A stretch of DNA of 7,576 nt from Candidatus Equibacterium intestinale (GTDB lineage: Bacteria; Bacteroidota; Bacteroidia; Bacteroidales; UBA932): assembly GCA_018064305.1 (NCBI GenBank), contig JAGHVP010000183.1, forward strand, positions 1 through 7,576, written 5' to 3'. Every line of letters starts with the position of its first letter. Position 1 is the stretch's first letter. The notes under the pieces are model-generated. The model had not been told where the DNA came from and did no database searches. It worked only from the letters and a program-made list of their open reading frames with translations. Shown here in pieces: positions 4,851 through 7,576 of the stretch. A program made the position numbers and the translations under genes.

Positions 4851-6995
4851 TTGAAAAAAGCAACTATACTTATATTGTCTGTCCTGGCATCTGCTGTCAT
4901 GGCATCGGCACAGGACATAGACACCACGGGCATCTATTCAGAAAGATATGACAGTCTTGGAGCAGCTGTATTGATGCAGCGCCAGCCCGGCAACAAATTA
5001 AGCAAATACACACAGGGCCGCGTCGAGACCATTACCGCAGCCGGTCTCTGCAAGATGGCATGCTGCAACCTCGCAGAGAGTTTTGAAAACAGTGCCAGCG
5101 TAACTGTAGGCTATTCAGATGCCGTTACAGGTGCAAGGCAGATCCGCCTGCTTGGTCTTAGCGGCGTCTACACCCAGATGCTTGATGAGAACCGCCCGGT
5201 TATGAGGGGGCTTGCAGCACCGTTCGGGCTCAGCTATGTCCCCGGGCAGTGGCTCGAAAGCATCCAGATTGCCAAGGGCGTGACCAGCGTGATCAACGGG
5301 GTTGAAAGCATCACCGGGCAGATCAACATGGAGCACCGCAAACCCACAGATGAAAAGCCGTTGTTTGTAAACGCATCTGTGATGAGCGACAGCAAGGCGG
5401 ATCTGAACGTGGCTTCGGCACTTCAGCTGAACGACACCTGGAGCACTGTGCTGCTGGGGCACATAAGCGGAAACAACAAAGAGATGGACTGGAATGGGGA
5501 CGGTTTCATGGATGACCCGCGCAACCTTCAGATCAATCTGAGTAACCGCTGGCTGTATTATTCACCCAGCGGCATGCAGATACGCATCGGAGTGAGGCTG
5601 CTGCGCGACTGGCGCAGAGGCGGCCAGCTCAGCAGTCTTCAGCTGCCAGGCCAGGATATCCCCCTCTGGCAGAGCAATATCCTGAACCAGAGTGCAAACG
5701 GATATGTCAAGATAGGTGTTCCCCTCAACGAAGAGAACAGCCAGAACATTGCTGCAGTGCTTGACTACAACTATTACAACATGGCATCGGAATTCGGTCC
5801 GAAAACCACATACGATGCCGGGCAGCACAGCGGCTTTGCGAACCTGCTCTACCAGAATGAAATCAATGAAAGCCACAAGTTCACTCTCGGAGCCACAGCC
5901 CTTCTGGATTATTATCTGGAAGACTTCCTCCGCACCGTCGGCAGTCAGTATTACGACATAGACATCAACGGGCTTAACACCTCCATGTCAAGATACGGCA
6001 TATTCGGCGAGTACACATTCCATCTGGAAGACAAGCTCAGCATAATTGCCGGCCTGCGCGGTGAATGGTACAGCAACCGGACCGGAGATGATAATCCTGT
6101 CAGCAGGTTTGTGACAAGCCCCCGTCTCACATTGAAATACACCCCTGTCGAACAGATTGTATTCCGTGCAAATGCAGGAAGAGGTTTGAGATATGCATGC
6201 CCCCTTGTCGACAATATCGGTGTGCTGTCCACTTCAAAGACATTCGTCACCCCTTCCGGCAGCAGCGACATATCTGACAGATGGGTGTACGGCCACACTC
6301 TGGAAGATGCCTGGACCTTCGGAAGCAATATCACATTCTACTTCCCTCTTGCCGCATCGGACGAGGCATATCTGAGTTTTGACTTCTTCCGCACACAATT
6401 CGCGGAGCAGAGCATAGTTGATTATGAATACAGCGCAATCCCTCATCAGATTGCATTCTACAATCTTTCTGATGTAGCCGATGGAAGAAGCTTCACCAAC
6501 ACATACCAGGCCGATTTCAGCTTCGAACCTGTAGAGCGGTTCACCGTTACGCTTACAGGGCGCTACAGCGATGCGCGCGTCACCACGCTGGGCGCCGGTC
6601 TCCGCGAAAGACCTATGACCAGCCGCTACAAGGGAGTGCTTAACCTTCAGTACAGCACCAACCTGAACAAATGGATATTTGATTTCACATCATCTGTCAA
6701 CGGTCCCTGCCGAGTATATGATTTCATGAAAGACTTTAAAGATTCAGAAGGCAACCTGATGTACAAAGACGGACTCACTCCGGTATATCCTTTGCTATAT
6801 GCCCAGGTCACACGCAGGTTCAAGGGGTTTGACATATATGCAGGTGGTGAAAACCTCACCAACTTCCGTCAGGAGAATGTCATACTCGGCGAAACCACAC
6901 AGAGCCCCGACTTTGACGCCAGCTGCGTATGGGGACCTCTGATGGGAATCAAACTTTACGGTGGTGTACGTATAACAATTTGGGAAACAGAATAA
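4851..6995 (+). CDS. TonB-dependent outer-membrane receptor, probable metal or metal-complex importer
   Basis: The 714-residue product has a signal peptide (residues 1-20, cut after ASA). A degenerate TonB-box-like stretch near 34-44 leads to a plug domain (about 55-165) and then a beta-barrel to the C-terminus. The plug contains LCKMACCNLAESFENS (66-81; C67, C71, C72, M69) and VTGARQIRLLGLSG. The barrel carries GENLTNFRQ (666-674) near its end. An Asp/Asn/Gly loop DWNGDGFMDDP (213-223) looks like an EF-hand-type calcium loop. The N-terminal carboxypeptidase-like regulatory domain common in Bacteroidetes receptors is absent, and there is no SusD partner, so glycan import is unlikely. Flanking Cys/His-rich and HMA proteins point to metal. 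The start is TTG at 4851: an in-frame ATG at 4818 hits a stop at 4830, and AAAGGA (4837-4842) lies eight bases ahead. The barrel ends in TIW followed by ETE instead of a terminal aromatic residue. Confidence 0.88.
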   Translation: MKKATILILSVLASAVMASAQDIDTTGIYSERYDSLGAAVLMQRQPGNKLSKYTQGRVETITAAGLCKMACCNLAESFENSASVTVGYSDAVTGARQIRLLGLSGVYTQMLDENRPVMRGLAAPFGLSYVPGQWLESIQIAKGVTSVINGVESITGQINMEHRKPTDEKPLFVNASVMSDSKADLNVASALQLNDTWSTVLLGHISGNNKEMDWNGDGFMDDPRNLQINLSNRWLYYSPSGMQIRIGVRLLRDWRRGGQLSSLQLPGQDIPLWQSNILNQSANGYVKIGVPLNEENSQNIAAVLDYNYYNMASEFGPKTTYDAGQHSGFANLLYQNEINESHKFTLGATALLDYYLEDFLRTVGSQYYDIDINGLNTSMSRYGIFGEYTFHLEDKLSIIAGLRGEWYSNRTGDDNPVSRFVTSPRLTLKYTPVEQIVFRANAGRGLRYACPLVDNIGVLSTSKTFVTPSGSSDISDRWVYGHTLEDAWTFGSNITFYFPLAASDEAYLSFDFFRTQFAEQSIVDYEYSAIPHQIAFYNLSDVADGRSFTNTYQADFSFEPVERFTVTLTGRYSDARVTTLGAGLRERPMTSRYKGVLNLQYSTNLNKWIFDFTSSVNGPCRVYDFMKDFKDSEGNLMYKDGLTPVYPLLYAQVTRRFKGFDIYAGGENLTNFRQENVILGETTQSPDFDASCVWGPLMGIKLYGGVRITIWETE

Positions 6996-7009
6996 AAAAT
7001 AGAATTATC

Positions 7010-7369
7010 ATGAAAAAGATCTTTGTTTCAACAATTATTGCCATGATGGCAATGGTATGCAGCGAAAACATTGCAACAGCAGCTGAGACTCAGGGTCAGG
7101 CAGCTGAAATCTCAAACGTAGCCCAGAAGAAGGAGATGAAGAATAAAAAAGAGACAAAAGTATTGAAGCTCAGTGCAAACATCCATTGCAAGGACTGCGC
7201 TAAGAAGATTCAGGAGAACATCGGTTTTGAGAAAGGCGTAGTAGGCCTGGAGGTTTCTGTTGAGGAAAGGACCGCCACAATCACCTACAACCCTGCAAAG
7301 ACAGACGTTGTGACTCTTCTTGCAGCAATGCGCAAGATAGGTTTCCCCGCCACAATTATCGAGCAGTAA
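7010..7369 (+). CDS. Exported heavy-metal-associated (HMA) domain protein
   Basis: The 119-residue product starts at the ATG at 7010, 14 bases after the receptor's stop; an upstream in-frame ATG at 6929 lies inside the receptor gene and would spoil the signal peptide. Residues 1-25 form a signal peptide (MKKIFVSTIIAMMAMVCSEN, likely cut near ATA/AET). A polar, Lys-rich linker follows (about 26-48). An HMA fold (about 50-119) has the metal site IHCKDC (C60, C63), followed by the alternating strands and helices expected of the ferredoxin-like fold, ending in KIGFPATI. Cytosolic relatives such as CopZ and P-type ATPase N-termini use GMxCxxC; here the residues before the first Cys are NIH. Being exported, it probably carries a soft metal such as Cu(I) in the periplasm, taking it from the receptor or guarding against excess. 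Upstream bases are A-rich with no Shine-Dalgarno, normal for this phylum. Confidence 0.87.
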   Translation: MKKIFVSTIIAMMAMVCSENIATAAETQGQAAEISNVAQKKEMKNKKETKVLKLSANIHCKDCAKKIQENIGFEKGVVGLEVSVEERTATITYNPAKTDVVTLLAAMRKIGFPATIIEQ

Positions 7370-7427
7370 ACTGAATATCATTTCTGAGGAAAATCTACGC
7401 TTCAGAATTAATATCCAACAGACAATG

Positions 7428-7458
7428 AAAAGCCAGGACTACTATGGTTCTGGCTTTT
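7428..7458 (+). terminator. Intrinsic terminator of the metal-handling operon
   Basis: A 12-bp stem (AAAAGCCAGGAC at 7428-7439 with GTTCTGGCTTTT at 7447-7458, one G-T pair) encloses a 7-base loop. The 3' arm ends in TTTT. Because the 5' arm begins AAAA, it could also stop a convergent transcript. A weaker hairpin (TTCTGAGG at 7382-7389 with CTTCAGAA at 7400-7407) lies just after the HMA gene's stop codon. Confidence 0.75.
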
Positions 7459-7459
7459 G

Positions 7460-7576
7460 TCATATCCAACCGGACCGGTTTTGCTGCATTTCTGCCGTAC
7501 TCCGCGCTGGCAGCTTTCGTCCCGCTGGCGCGGAACTCATCTGCGGCGGGTCCTCCCATTCAAACGCCATGGGTCG
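7460..7576 (-). CDS. Possible partial convergent ORF entering from the right edge (doubtful)
   Basis: The minus strand is open from the window edge to a TGA at 7460-7462, immediately next to the terminator. From a possible ATG at 7570 it would give 36 residues beginning MAFEWEDPPQMSS and ending in NRSGWI. I recognise no family. The plus strand is also open here from an ATG at 7425 to the edge, so openness reflects the high GC and is weak evidence of coding. The adjacent bidirectional-looking hairpin is what a convergent gene pair would need, but a noncoding repeat explains the region equally well. Confidence 0.2.
   Translation of the reverse strand, partial: RPMAFEWEDPPQMSSAPAGRKLPARSTAEMQQNRSGWI
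7468..7576. repeat. GC-rich palindrome-bearing edge segment, candidate dispersed repeat
   Basis: Sequence character changes abruptly after the terminator, to about two-thirds GC over 7501-7570. It starts with a perfect palindrome AACCGG-A-CCGGTT (7468-7480). Further in, CCGCGC (7502-7507) and CAGC (7511-7514) face GCTG (7524-7527) and GCGCGG (7528-7533) across a short loop, with CGCTGGC occurring twice. This looks like a structured intergenic repeat or the end of an inserted element. Copy number cannot be seen from one window. Confidence 0.3.

Noticed and set aside
4851..6995. SusC-type glycan importer
   Set aside because: There is no SusD gene, no N-terminal carboxypeptidase-like domain, the length is short for SusC, and the neighbours are metal-binding proteins.
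6929..7009. 27-codon N-terminal extension of the HMA protein
   Set aside because: It overlaps the receptor gene's end in another frame and would displace the clear signal peptide starting at 7010.
1..7576. CRISPR array, tRNA, rRNA, transposase or integrase genes
   Set aside because: I looked for regularly spaced repeats, tRNA-like cloverleaf sequence and recombinase motifs on both strands and saw none.

Overview
The window looks like a chromosomal segment from a Bacteroidales bacterium (Bacteroides/Prevotella relatives). The reasons are a BACON-domain lipoprotein, a TonB-dependent receptor of a type typical of the phylum, matches to the Bacteroidetes -7 promoter motif TAnnTTTG, A/T-rich rather than Shine-Dalgarno-rich translation starts, and moderate GC. 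Genus cannot be fixed from the sequence alone.

The left half (about 96-4325) is one minus-strand operon, read right to left. It begins with a 697-residue lipoprotein carrying two BACON domains and a (beta/alpha)8-type glycosidase-like domain. Nine bases later comes pncB, nicotinate phosphoribosyltransferase of NAD salvage. Eleven bases after that comes a DjlA-like membrane co-chaperone with TerB and J domains. The operon has a good candidate promoter at 4293-4325 and a leader with two mutually exclusive hairpins. It ends in a perfect 15-bp hairpin whose loop contains the stop codon of the last gene.

The right half (about 4349-7458) is a divergent plus-strand operon that looks like an envelope metal-handling module. 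It encodes an exported 142-residue protein with 14 Cys and 17 His, a 714-residue TonB-dependent outer-membrane receptor with a Cys-rich plug motif and a TTG start, and an exported 119-residue HMA-type protein with one CxxC site. These could chelate metal, import it across the outer membrane and carry it through the periplasm. Copper or another soft metal is the most likely cargo, but the sequence does not settle which. A strong hairpin at 7428-7458 ends the operon.

The two operons share a 130-bp divergent control region (4235-4364). The -7 motif of the metal operon lies so close to its ATG that the mRNA would be nearly leaderless. The last ~110 bp (7463-7576) change abruptly to GC-rich, palindrome-bearing sequence that is open on both strands. 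This may be a dispersed repeat or the tail of a convergent gene. The first 95 bp hold no gene I can defend, only a possible -7 element for a minus-strand gene off the left edge.
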